Shown: positions 1 through 7,049 of the stretch, in pieces | Layout of the letters: each line of letters opens with the position of its first letter | Position numbering within the stretch: the stretch's first letter is position 1 | NCBI GenBank assembly: GCA_025963425.1 | Contig: JAOPUQ010000051.1 | Location: forward strand, 1 to 11,869 | DNA: 11,869 bases | Direction: 5' to 3' | Origin: Modestobacter sp. | GTDB lineage: Bacteria; Actinomycetota; Actinomycetes; Mycobacteriales; Geodermatophilaceae | Made by a program: the position numbers and the translations under genes | The notes under the pieces: generated by a model | Seen by the model: the letters and a program-made list of their open reading frames with translations, nothing else | Database searches by the model: none | Told to the model about the DNA's origin: nothing

Positions 1-995
1 TCCCGGGCGATCACCGGGGCGAGGTCGGCGCGCAGGTCGAGCTGCCGGTCGCGGCCGAACGTGGCGTCCAGCGCCTCCGGGGTGAAGAAGCGCAGCGGCA
101 CCGGCGGCCCGGGCCAGACGTAGCCGAGCTTCGCCCGGTAGGGCACGCCGCGGCGCGAGCCGACGTGCAGCACCGGCTCCCGGCCGGAGGGCAGGTAGCG
201 CAGCCGGTCGCCGGCCGCGACGAACCGGCCGCCCCGGCCACTGGTCAGCAGCACCATCAGGTCGATGAACGCCAGACCGGCGCCACGGACCAGCACCGGC
301 TCTCCCGGCGCGAGGGAGGACAGGTCGAGGTCGGCGGTGTACGCCGTCGGCAGGTAGGTCGCCCCCGAGGCCGCCGCGCGCTGCCGGACCACTCGTTCCT
401 CGGGTGTGGCGTGCGCGTCCAGGTGCCCCTGCGCGAGGACGGCGACGTCCGCGATCAGCTCCCGGCCGTCGGCGAGCTGCACCGTGACGCCGTCCTCGTG
501 CACCCGGACGTCGGAGGCCCGGCTCCCATGGACGTGCACATCGGCCCAGGGCCGGGCGGACTCCTCGACCTCCGCCAGCACCCACCCGAGGTAGGCGTTC
601 ACGAGGGGACGGGACGGGAAGCTGGTGGGGGTCACCCGCCGGGCCTCGTCGCCGACCGGGTCGCCGGCCGGCAGCGTGCGGCCGACGGTCTCGACCCACC
701 GCCACAGCGTGCTGCCGTCGCCGACCGGGCCCTCGACGGTCGCGGACCGATCAGGCAGCACGGTGACGTCGGCCGCCAGGGAGTTGGCCCACAGCAGCGA
801 CGGCTGCGCCGCCCGCCAGACGCGTCCGCCGCCCGGCGGGTGCGGGTCGACGAGGTGGACCTGCAGGCGGGCGCCGTCGCTCAGCTCGGGCGCGCTGGCG
901 ACCAGCCGTTCGAGGACACCGATCCCGGTCGGGCCGGCGCCCACGACGACGATCGCGGGACCCGGCCGGGTCGTGGGTGGACGGGACGAGGACAT
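1..995 (-). CDS. FAD/NAD(P)-binding oxidoreductase (NAD_binding_9-like), 3' end outside window
   Basis: Reading the minus strand from an ATG at 995 gives about 331 codons without a stop up to the left edge, so the C-terminus is missing. The N-terminus has a dinucleotide-binding fold: hydrophobic strand IVVVGAGPTGIGVLERL with GxGxxG at residues 19-24, and the second strand VHLVD ending in an acidic residue near 50, followed by PHPPGGGRVW. Later segments (VAVLAQGHLDAH; EPVLVRGAGLAFIDLMVLL) look like the return to the flavin-binding part. This pattern is that of the FAD/NAD(P)-binding family of PF13454 (NAD_binding_9), whose substrates are mostly unknown. A GGAG ribosome site (GGAGACCGCATG, six bases before the ATG) supports the start. 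The region upstream is gene-poor, so it is probably transcribed from its own promoter. Family call is good; reaction unknown. Confidence 0.82.
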   Translation of the reverse strand, partial: MSSSRPPTTRPGPAIVVVGAGPTGIGVLERLVASAPELSDGARLQVHLVDPHPPGGGRVWRAAQPSLLWANSLAADVTVLPDRSATVEGPVGDGSTLWRWVETVGRTLPAGDPVGDEARRVTPTSFPSRPLVNAYLGWVLAEVEESARPWADVHVHGSRASDVRVHEDGVTVQLADGRELIADVAVLAQGHLDAHATPEERVVRQRAAASGATYLPTAYTADLDLSSLAPGEPVLVRGAGLAFIDLMVLLTSGRGGRFVAAGDRLRYLPSGREPVLHVGSRRGVPYRAKLGYVWPGPPVPLRFFTPEALDATFGRDRQLDLRADLAPVIAR

Positions 996-1345
996 GCGGT
1001 CTCCGGTGGGCGGCAGGGTCAGCGGCGGTGGGTGCCCTCCTGCTGCCGACACTGCGCGCTCGCCGTCCGGAGCAGGTCGACGTGCCGCCGGGAGACGAGC
1101 CTGGTGCCGTGCACGCGGCCCTCCCGTCCTCGGTCGTCGACGCGCTGTCCCTCGGGGCAACGGGCCCAGGGGCCGGGCTGATTCCCGCTCCGGGGTGTCC
1201 CGGCGCGGAGATGTTTACCAAGTTGATCGCGTTCGACGACAGAGCGCTCGAGCATCCACCGTTACCGGCCAGGTCCAGAACCTCAGCGTCAAGCCCGGCT
1301 CGCTGAGATGGCGATGGTCGCCGCCTTCGCCGCCGGCCGCGGCCG
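996..1345. other. Gene-poor stretch upstream of two diverging units
   Basis: About 350 bases with no convincing gene in any frame. The open frames here are rich in Arg, Gly, Pro and Ser and have no recognisable motifs or good ribosome sites. The only local peculiarity is a less GC-rich patch around 1210-1235 (ATGTTTACCAAGTTGATCG), which could hold promoter or operator elements for the minus-strand flavoprotein gene starting at 995. No promoter was clear enough to call. The right part may include the unrecognisable N-terminal remains of the TetR-type regulator that becomes readable at 1346. Confidence 0.5.
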
Positions 1346-1648
1346 GACGTCGCGTCGCTGGTGGCGGAGGTCGGCGCCGCGGTCACCCGGCTACGGAGGC
1401 CGGGCCGCGGCCAGCCCCTGGCCCGGCAGGCGATCATCCTGGAGGCGGCCTGACACCCCTCGCTCCGCGACCCGCTGCGGGCCGCCACGGCCGCGCACCG
1501 GGCGGGCGCTGATCGCCGCCCAGGTGCTGGGGCTGGCGCTGTGCCGCTACCCGGGGTGGCGACGGCGACCGCCGGCCAGCTCGTCGCCGACCTCGCCCCC
1601 ACCGTGCAGCGTTACCTCGCCGACCCACTGCCCGACGCGGCGGAGTGA
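1346..1648 (+). pseudogene. Decayed TetR/AcrR-family regulator, C-terminal half only
   Basis: In one plus frame the sequence reads DVASLVAEVGAAVTRLR, then an in-frame TGA at 1451-1453, then HPSLRDPLRAATAAHRA. After that the frame turns to nonsense, and it resumes as PGVATATAGQLVADLAP and TVQRYLADPLPDAAE before the stop at 1646-1648. The missing piece, ALIAAQVLGLALCRY, is present in the neighbouring frame. The order HPxLRDPLRAA, then ALIAAQVLGLALxRY, then QLVADLAPTVQRYL is the hallmark of the C-terminal ligand domain of TetR regulators (TetR_C_16-like, PF17920). At least one nonsense codon and two frame changes are therefore needed, and no helix-turn-helix can be found upstream. It may once have controlled the flavoprotein gene or the permease beside it. 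That it is a TetR remnant is well supported; the original extent is not. Confidence 0.78.
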
Positions 1649-1686
1649 CCTGCGTCGTCCACCGGGCGTCGACGATCGGCTCCACC

Positions 1687-1698
1687 TAGCGTGAGCCG
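1687..1698 (+). promoter_or_regulatory. Leaderless-type promoter -10 (TAGCGT) for the permease
   Basis: TAGCGT at 1687-1692 fits the actinobacterial TANNNT -10 pattern and its last base lies seven bases before the GTG at 1699. That distance would put the transcription start on the start codon itself. There is no Shine-Dalgarno sequence before this GTG, which agrees with leaderless translation. No good -35 hexamer is visible. The same hexamer occurs at nearly the same distance before RNase J. Confidence 0.5.
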
Positions 1699-3186
1699 GT
1701 GCACCTGTTCCGGACCAAGTCCGTCGAGACCATCAACGAGGACACCGGCGGCGACGGCGACGGCGGGGTCGGCAGGCTCCGCCAGCACCTGAGCGCCCGG
1801 CACCTGGTCGGCTTCGGCATCGGCGTCGTCATCGGCACCGGCATCTTCACCCTCACCGGGGTGCAGGCGAAGAACACCGCCGGCCCCGCCGTGGTGATCT
1901 CCTTCGGCATCGCCGGCGTGGTCGCGCTGCTCGCCGCGCTCTGCTACGCCGAGCTCGCCTCCGCCGTGCCGACCGCCGGCAGCGCCTACTCCTACGCCTA
2001 CGCCACCACCGGCGAGCTGTTCGCCTGGGTCATCGGCTGGGACCTGTTCCTGGAGTTCGCCCTCGGCGCCGCGGTCGTGGCCCGGGGCTGGTCGGGCTAC
2101 GTGGGCAACCTGCTGGACCTGCCGCCGTCGCTGTTCGGCGAGGACTCCACGGTCAACCTGGGTGCGGTGCTCATCGTGGTCGCGCTCACCCTGGTGGCGG
2201 TGCTCGGGATCCGGGAGTCCGCCCGGGTCACCAGCGGCCTGGTGATCATCAAGGTGGCGGTCTGCGTGTTCGTCATCGTGGCCGGCGGCTGGTTCGTCCG
2301 CGGCGCCAATCTCACCCCCTTCGTCCCGCCGGGCCGGCCCGCCGAGGGCGGCAGCGGGTGGACCCAGCCGGTCATCCAGGCCGTCGCCGGCCTCGAGCCC
2401 GCCGCGTTCGGCATCGGTGGCATCCTCACCGCGGCGGCCGTGGTGTTCTTCGCCTACACCGGCTTCGAGGCCGTCGCGAACCTGTCGGAGGAGACCAGGC
2501 GCCCCGGCCGTGACCTGCCCCTCGGGCTGCTCGGGACCCTGGGGGTGTCCACCGCGCTCTACATCGGCGTCTCGCTGGTCGTGGTCGGGATGGTGCACTA
2601 CGACCGGATCGACGAGGGTGCGCCCATCGCCGACGCCTTCGACCAGGTCGGGCTGGGCTGGGCCGCCGCGCTGGTGTCGATCGCCGCGGTCGCCGGGCTG
2701 ACCTCGGTGATCCTCGTCGACCTGGTCACCGTCACCCGGATCGGCTTCGCGATGGGCCGCGACGGGCTGCTCCCCCCGGCCATGGCCAAGGTCAGCGCCC
2801 GCACCGGCACCCCGATCCGGATGACCCTGCTCTACGCGGCCGTCGTGCTGGTCCTGGCGGCGTTCGTGAAGCTGTCCGTGCTCGCCGACCTGGTCAGCAT
2901 CGGCACGCTGTTCGCCTTCGTGCTGGTGTCCGCCGCCGTCCCCGCACTGCGACGGAAGCGGCCGGACATGGCCCGCCCGTTCCGCGTCCCCTTCTCCCCC
3001 GTCGTGCCGATCGTCGCGGCGCTGGCCTGTCTCTACCTCATGCTCAACCTCAGCATCGAGACCTGGGTGCGCTTCCTGATCTGGCTGGCGCTGGGGCTGG
3101 TCTTCTACGCCGTCTACGGCTACCGGCACTCCCGGGTCGGCGCCCGCGAGGCCCTGCCCGTGCCGGCAGTGGACAGCCGGGCATGA
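1699..3186 (+). CDS. APC-family amino-acid permease (cationic amino-acid transporter type)
   Basis: A 495-residue integral membrane protein that should import amino acids by proton symport or exchange; the exact substrate is not readable. The N-terminus LFRTKSVE followed by a short charged loop is typical of the YfnA/CAT-like branch. TM1 carries the unwound substrate-binding motif GIGVVIGTGIF (residues 40-50). CYAELASAVPTAGSAYSYAY (82-101) is the conserved TM2-TM3 region. FFAYTGFEAVANLSEETRRP (250-269) followed by GRDLP is the signature around TM6 and its cytoplasmic loop. About twelve hydrophobic segments can be counted, and the length is normal for the family. The GTG start was chosen because the reading frame has no better start and a -10-like TAGCGT sits seven bases upstream, suggesting a leaderless message. 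Its stop overlaps the next gene's start as ATGA, so the two are probably cotranscribed and coupled. Confidence 0.9.
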   Translation: MHLFRTKSVETINEDTGGDGDGGVGRLRQHLSARHLVGFGIGVVIGTGIFTLTGVQAKNTAGPAVVISFGIAGVVALLAALCYAELASAVPTAGSAYSYAYATTGELFAWVIGWDLFLEFALGAAVVARGWSGYVGNLLDLPPSLFGEDSTVNLGAVLIVVALTLVAVLGIRESARVTSGLVIIKVAVCVFVIVAGGWFVRGANLTPFVPPGRPAEGGSGWTQPVIQAVAGLEPAAFGIGGILTAAAVVFFAYTGFEAVANLSEETRRPGRDLPLGLLGTLGVSTALYIGVSLVVVGMVHYDRIDEGAPIADAFDQVGLGWAAALVSIAAVAGLTSVILVDLVTVTRIGFAMGRDGLLPPAMAKVSARTGTPIRMTLLYAAVVLVLAAFVKLSVLADLVSIGTLFAFVLVSAAVPALRRKRPDMARPFRVPFSPVVPIVAALACLYLMLNLSIETWVRFLIWLALGLVFYAVYGYRHSRVGAREALPVPAVDSRA

Positions 3187-3650
3187 CGCTGCGCGGGGAG
3201 TACGCCCCCAGCACCGTGTCCTGGGTGCGGGAGGAGGTGGAGCTGATCGAGCGGACGGGCACCGCGGTCAAGGGCCGCCGGGTCGTCGTCCTCACCACCC
3301 GGGGCGCCCGCACCGGCCTGCTCCGCAAGACCCCGATCATGCGGGTGGCGCTGGGCGGGACCTACGCGGCCGTCGCCTCCATGGCCGGCGCCGACCGGCA
3401 CCCCGCCTGGTACACCAACGCGCTGGCCCACCCGGAGGTCGAACTGCGCGACGGGACCCAGGTCCTCGACCTCGTCGCGCGCCAGGTCACCGGCCCGGAA
3501 CGGGCCCGCTGGTGGTCACTGGCATGCACCGTGTTCCCCTCCTACGTCAGCTACCAGAGCCGGACCCGGCGCCGGATCCCACTGCTCGTCCTGGAGCCGG
3601 CCGCACCGATCCGGGAACGGGTTCCCGACCCCGCAGACGGAGCCCCGTAG
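3183..3650 (+). CDS. Nitroreductase-family deazaflavin (F420)-dependent oxidoreductase, Ddn-like
   Basis: A 155-residue protein of the Ddn/FQR family (PF04075), split beta-barrel proteins that use reduced F420 to reduce quinones or nitro compounds at the membrane. Conserved blocks seen are YAPSTVSWVREEVELIERTG (residues 7-26), GRRVVVLTTRGARTGLLRKT (31-50) with PIMRV, YAAVASMAG followed by HPAWYTNALAHPEVELRDG, and the C-terminal YQSRTRRRIPLLVLEP. This is the usual order, and the length is typical. The ATG overlaps the permease stop codon (ATGA), implying coupled translation. A functional link to the permease is not obvious; the protein may simply ride on that operon. The gene's last codons double as promoter DNA for RNase J. 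The F420 cofactor is inferred from the family, not from a residue pattern unique to F420. Confidence 0.88.
   Translation: MTLRGEYAPSTVSWVREEVELIERTGTAVKGRRVVVLTTRGARTGLLRKTPIMRVALGGTYAAVASMAGADRHPAWYTNALAHPEVELRDGTQVLDLVARQVTGPERARWWSLACTVFPSYVSYQSRTRRRIPLLVLEPAAPIRERVPDPADGAP
3612..3627. promoter_or_regulatory. Perfect inverted repeat CGGGAACGGGTTCCCG upstream of RNase J
   Basis: Two perfect 7-base half-sites (CGGGAAC / GTTCCCG) separated by GG. The dyad ends 20 bases before the TAGCGT -10 element and so covers or abuts the -35 region, where a transcription factor could act. It lies inside the end of the nitroreductase gene. It is not a standard SOS box, which needs four bases between GAAC and GTTC. 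The symmetry is plain; function as an operator is inference, since a GC-rich gene can contain such a dyad by chance. Confidence 0.35.
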
Positions 3651-3660
3651 CGTTGCGGGC
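3648..3660 (+). promoter_or_regulatory. Leaderless-type promoter -10 (TAGCGT) for RNase J, overlapping a stop codon
   Basis: TAGCGT at 3648-3653 fits TANNNT and lies seven bases before the ATG at 3661. Its first three bases are the TAG stop of the nitroreductase gene. No Shine-Dalgarno sequence precedes the ATG (GTTGCGGGC only), so a message beginning at or one base before the ATG is the simplest reading. The hexamer is identical to the one before the permease at 1687. Confidence 0.5.
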
Positions 3661-5346
3661 ATGAGTCACGCACATCCCGAGCTCCGGACCCCTCCCGCAC
3701 TGCCCGAGGGCGGCCTGCGAGTGATCCCCCTGGGCGGGCTGGGCGAGATCGGTCGGAACATGACCGTGTTCGAGCACGCCGGCAAGCTGCTGATCGTCGA
3801 CTGCGGTGTGCTGTTCCCCGAGGAGCACCAGCCCGGCGTCGACGTGATCCTCCCCGACTTCACCTCCATCCGGGACCGCCTGGACGACGTGGTCGCGATC
3901 GTGCTCACCCACGGCCACGAGGACCACATCGGCGGCGTCCCCTACCTGCTGCGCGAGCGACGCGACATCCCGCTGGTGGGCTCCAGGCTGACGCTGGCGT
4001 TCATCGACGCCAAGCTCAAGGAGCACCGGATCAAGCCGGTCACCGTGGAGGTCAAGGAGGGCGACGACGTCGCCTTCGGGCCCTTCGACTGCGAGTTCCT
4101 CGCGGTCAACCACTCGATCCCCGACGCGCTCGCCGTGGCGATCCGCACCGCCGCCGGCCTGGTCCTGCACACCGGTGACTTCAAGATGGACCAGTTTCCG
4201 CTGGACCAGCGGATCACCGACCTGCGCGGGTTCGCCCGGCTCGGCGAGGAGGGGGTCGACCTCTTCCTCACCGACTCCACCAACGCCGAGGTCCCCGGCT
4301 TCACCACCTCCGAGGGCGAGCTCACCCCCGCCATCGAGACGGTGTTCCGCACCGCGCCCAAGCGGGTCATCGTCTCCAGCTTCGCCAGCCACGTGCACCG
4401 CATCCAGCAGGTGCTCGACGCCGCCCATGCGCACGGCCGCAAGGTCGCCTTCGTCGGCCGGTCGATGGTCCGCAACATGGGCATCGCCCGCGACCTGGGC
4501 TACCTCAACGTGCCCAAGGGCCTCGTGGTCGACATGAAGGTGCTGGAGAAGCTGCCCGCGGACAAGATCGCGGTCATCTGCACGGGGTCGCAGGGCGAGC
4601 CGATGGCCGCGCTGTCCCGGATGGCCAACCGCGACCACGTCATCCGGATCGAGGAGGGCGACACGGTGCTGCTGGCCAGCTCGCTGAACCCCGGCAACGA
4701 GAACCCCATCTACCGGATCATCAAAGAGCTGACCCGGTGGGGCGCCAAAGTGGTGCACAAGGGCAACGCAAAGGTGCACGTCTCCGGCCACGCCAGCGCC
4801 GGCGAGCTCGTCTACTGCTACAACATCGTCAAGCCGCGCAACGTCATGCCGGTGCACGGCGAGTGGCGGCACCTGCGGTCCAACGGCGACCTGGCCATCA
4901 GGACCGGCGTCGACCCCAGCCGGGTCATCCTCGCCGAGGACGGCGTGGTGGTCGACCTGGTCGGCGGCCGGGCGAAGATCACCGGCAAGGTGCCCGCCGG
5001 TAACGTCTACGTCGACGGGCAGACCGTCGGCGGCGCCACCGAGGGCACCCTCAAGGACCGCCGGACCCTGGCCGAGGAGGGCGTCATCACCGTGGTCGCC
5101 ATCGTCGACGCCGACACCGGCCAGCTCGCCGAGACCCCCGACTTCCTCGCCCGCGGGTTCGTCTCGGAGGAGGCGACCTTCGACGCGGTGATCCCGCTGA
5201 TCGAGAAGGCGCTGGCCAAGGCGGCGGAGGAGGGCGTGGGCAGCGCGATCCAGCTCGAGCAGCTGATCGCCCGCGCGGTGGGCAGCTGGGCCAACCGCAC
5301 CTACCGGCGCAGCCCGATGATCATCCCGGTGGTCATCGACGCCTGA
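3661..5346 (+). CDS. rnj: Ribonuclease J (beta-CASP metallo-beta-lactamase RNase)
   Basis: A 561-residue, full-length RNase J, a zinc-dependent 5'-3' exoribonuclease and endoribonuclease for mRNA decay and rRNA maturation in the cytoplasm. The metallo-beta-lactamase domain opens with VIPLGGLGEIGRN (residues 21-33) and has HGHEDH (84-89), His151 in VNHSIPDA and Asp173 in HTGDFK as metal ligands, with TDSTNAE near 204. The beta-CASP domain follows (FASHVHRIQQ, VGRSMVRNMG, ICTGSQGEP). HVSGHASAGE (373-382) and MPVHGEWRHL (396-405) complete the active site. A C-terminal domain ends in the typical RRSPMIIPVVIDA. All key residues are present. The ATG has no Shine-Dalgarno sequence but does have a -10 placed for a leaderless transcript. 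In many actinobacteria rnj lies between dapA and ftsK. That context is not seen here: the neighbours are a nitroreductase and a CoA-transferase. Confidence 0.97.
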   Translation: MSHAHPELRTPPALPEGGLRVIPLGGLGEIGRNMTVFEHAGKLLIVDCGVLFPEEHQPGVDVILPDFTSIRDRLDDVVAIVLTHGHEDHIGGVPYLLRERRDIPLVGSRLTLAFIDAKLKEHRIKPVTVEVKEGDDVAFGPFDCEFLAVNHSIPDALAVAIRTAAGLVLHTGDFKMDQFPLDQRITDLRGFARLGEEGVDLFLTDSTNAEVPGFTTSEGELTPAIETVFRTAPKRVIVSSFASHVHRIQQVLDAAHAHGRKVAFVGRSMVRNMGIARDLGYLNVPKGLVVDMKVLEKLPADKIAVICTGSQGEPMAALSRMANRDHVIRIEEGDTVLLASSLNPGNENPIYRIIKELTRWGAKVVHKGNAKVHVSGHASAGELVYCYNIVKPRNVMPVHGEWRHLRSNGDLAIRTGVDPSRVILAEDGVVVDLVGGRAKITGKVPAGNVYVDGQTVGGATEGTLKDRRTLAEEGVITVVAIVDADTGQLAETPDFLARGFVSEEATFDAVIPLIEKALAKAAEEGVGSAIQLEQLIARAVGSWANRTYRRSPMIIPVVIDA

Positions 5347-5518
5347 CGGTGCCGGGAGGCGACCCAGTCTCCTGAGCGGGCGCCCATGGGCGACCGGCGT
5401 GGTCGCTGTCGACAGGTAGCGGGCCGCCACCTCGTTCTCGGGCGGGCGTCGGCCTCCCCGCCCAGCCCGGGGTCGCCTCAGGCTGCGCCCCGCACGCGGA
5501 GGAGGAAAGCTGGCACCC
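5347..5518. other. Intergenic region between RNase J and CoA-transferase, with palindrome CGCCCATGGGCG
   Basis: A 172-base gap. It contains the perfect 12-base palindrome CGCCCATGGGCG at 5381-5392, 33 bases after the RNase J stop. This could be a weak terminator stem or an operator, but it lacks a loop and a U-tract. A promoter for the CoA-transferase is expected here. TCGACA around 5412 is a possible -35, with only a poor -10 (TCGTTC) 17 bases on, so none is called. AGGAGG at 5500-5505 is the ribosome site of the next gene. Confidence 0.35.
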
Positions 5519-7042
5519 ATGCCGAGCAGCGGGCGCATCCACCATCGGGAGCTGGCCCGGAAGGTGGTTCCGGCCGACGTCGCCGCGGGCCTGATCGCCC
5601 CGGGCTCGACCGTCGGGATGAGCGGTTTCACCGGCGCGGGCTATCCCAAGGAGGTGCCGCTGGCCCTGGCGCGGCGGATCTCCGAGGCCAATGCGGCCGG
5701 CGCGCGCTTCCGGATCAACGTCTGGACCGGTGCCTCCACCGCGCCGGAACTGGACGGGGCGCTGGCCGCGGCCGACGGCATCGAGCTACGGCTTCCCTAC
5801 CAGTCCGATCCGGTCAGCCGCCAGAAGATCAACGACGGGACGATGGAGTACATCGACGTCCACCTGTCCCACGTCGCACAGCTGGTGTGGGAGGGCTTCC
5901 TCGGGCACCTCGACGTCGCCCTGGTCGAGGTCAGCGGGATCACCGAGGACGGCGCGCTGATCCCGTCCTCGTCGGTGGGCAACAACAAGACCTGGATCGA
6001 CCAGGCCGACGCGGTGATCCTCGAGGTCAACTCCTGGCAGAGCGCCGACCTCGACGGCATGCACGACATCTACTACGGGACCGCGCTCCCCCCGGACCGC
6101 CGGCCCATACCGCTGGTCCGGCCGGGCGACCGGATCGGCGAGCGGTACCTGCGGTGCCCGCCGGAGAAGGTGGTCGCGGTGGTCGAGACCTTCGCCCCCG
6201 ACCGCAACACCGGCTTCGCCCAACCCGATCAGTCCTCCACGCGGATCGCCGGGCACCTGATCGAGTTCCTGGAGCACGAGGTCGCCCGGGGCCGGCTGCC
6301 CGCCGGGCTGCTGCCGCTGCAGTCGGGGGTCGGGAACGTGGCCAACGCCGTCCTGGCGGGGCTGGGCGAATCGGGGTTCGAGGGCCTCACCGCCTACACC
6401 GAGGTCATCCAGGACGGGATGCTGGGGTTGCTCAAGTCGGGGACGCTGACGGTGGCGTCGGCGACCGCGTTCTCGCTGGGCCCCGACGCCGTCACCGAGT
6501 TCAACGACTCCGCCCGCGACTACCGGGACCGGATCGTCCTGCGGCCCCAGGAGATCAGCAACCACCCTGAGCTCGTGCGACGCCTCGGGGTGCTCGCGAT
6601 GAACGGCGCGATCGAGGTCGACCTCTACGGCAACGTCAACTCCACGCACCTGATGGGCAGCCGCATCCAGAACGGCATCGGCGGCTCCGGGGACTTCGCG
6701 CGCAACGCCTACATCTCGATGTTCATGACGCCCTCGACCGCCAAGGACGGCGCCATCTCCAGCATCGTCCCGATGGTCTCCCACGTGGACCACACCGAAC
6801 ACGACGTCAACGTCATCGTCACCGAGCAGGGGCTGGCCGACCTCCGCGGGCTCGCCCCGCGCCGCCGGGCGACGCTGATGATCGACAACTGCGCCCACCC
6901 GGACTACCGCCCAATGCTGCACGACTACGTGGACCGCGCCCAGTCCGGCGCCTACGGACGACACACCCCGCACCTGCTCGACGAGGCACTGAGCTGGCAC
7001 AGCCGCTTCGTGCAGACCGGCAGCATGCGGACCGAACGGTGA
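5519..7042 (+). CDS. Acetyl-CoA hydrolase/transferase family, probable succinyl-CoA:acetate CoA-transferase
   Basis: A 507-residue class I CoA-transferase with both halves fused in one chain, as in AarC, YgfH/ScpC and yeast Ach1. These enzymes swap CoA between acetyl-CoA (or propionyl-CoA) and succinate, or between succinyl-CoA and acetate. Seen: TVGMSGFTGAGYPKEVPLAL (residues 31-50), LPYQSDPVSRQKINDG, the LQSGVGNVANAVLAGL block (267-282), the catalytic glutamate Glu295 in AYTEVIQDGM, and the C-terminal QNGIGGSGDFARNA, which closes over CoA, with VSHVDHTEHDVNVIVTEQGL. All match the succinate-type branch and full length. The ATG has a strong AGGAGG site but at a long spacing of 13 bases; no better start is in frame. 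It ends 3 bases from the convergent succinate-semialdehyde dehydrogenase, which makes succinate, so a shared metabolite is plausible but not proven. Simple hydrolase activity is the alternative. Confidence 0.93.
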   Translation: MPSSGRIHHRELARKVVPADVAAGLIAPGSTVGMSGFTGAGYPKEVPLALARRISEANAAGARFRINVWTGASTAPELDGALAAADGIELRLPYQSDPVSRQKINDGTMEYIDVHLSHVAQLVWEGFLGHLDVALVEVSGITEDGALIPSSSVGNNKTWIDQADAVILEVNSWQSADLDGMHDIYYGTALPPDRRPIPLVRPGDRIGERYLRCPPEKVVAVVETFAPDRNTGFAQPDQSSTRIAGHLIEFLEHEVARGRLPAGLLPLQSGVGNVANAVLAGLGESGFEGLTAYTEVIQDGMLGLLKSGTLTVASATAFSLGPDAVTEFNDSARDYRDRIVLRPQEISNHPELVRRLGVLAMNGAIEVDLYGNVNSTHLMGSRIQNGIGGSGDFARNAYISMFMTPSTAKDGAISSIVPMVSHVDHTEHDVNVIVTEQGLADLRGLAPRRRATLMIDNCAHPDYRPMLHDYVDRAQSGAYGRHTPHLLDEALSWHSRFVQTGSMRTER

Positions 7043-7049
7043 CGGTCAC
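7039..7049. other. Palindrome GTGACGGTCAC spanning two convergent stop codons
   Basis: The TGA of the CoA-transferase (7040-7042) and the TGA of the dehydrogenase on the other strand (7046-7048) lie symmetrically inside GTGAC-G-GTCAC. Only three bases separate the two genes and no terminator hairpin fits between them. The transcripts must therefore overlap into each other's coding regions unless Rho or collision ends them. Confidence 0.6.

Noticed and set aside
977..1306. A 109-codon plus-strand frame and an opposing 78-codon minus-strand frame (1019-1255)
   Set aside because: No good ribosome site, no recognisable motif, and Arg/Gly/Pro/Ser-rich content typical of chance frames in GC-rich intergenic DNA.
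1612..3129. A 505-codon minus-strand open frame opposite the permease
   Set aside because: Composition (runs of Asp, Gly, His, Glu) is an antisense artefact; the permease on the plus strand has the family motifs and membrane segments.
3612..3627. The dyad as an SOS (LexA) box
   Set aside because: The actinobacterial SOS box has four bases between GAAC and GTTC; here there are two.
5381..5392. CGCCCATGGGCG as the RNase J terminator
   Set aside because: A 12-base palindrome without a loop or U-run makes a poor terminator stem. It was noted only within the intergenic description.
3547..5631. A 694-codon open frame on the minus strand opposite RNase J
   Set aside because: It mirrors the RNase J codons, is full of Asp, Gly, His, Val and Gln repeats typical of antisense frames in GC-rich genes, and has no motif. 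RNase J with all its active-site residues is clearly the real gene.
5786..7000. A 404-codon minus-strand frame opposite the CoA-transferase
   Set aside because: Low-complexity antisense translation with no family motif, while the plus strand carries a complete CoA-transferase.
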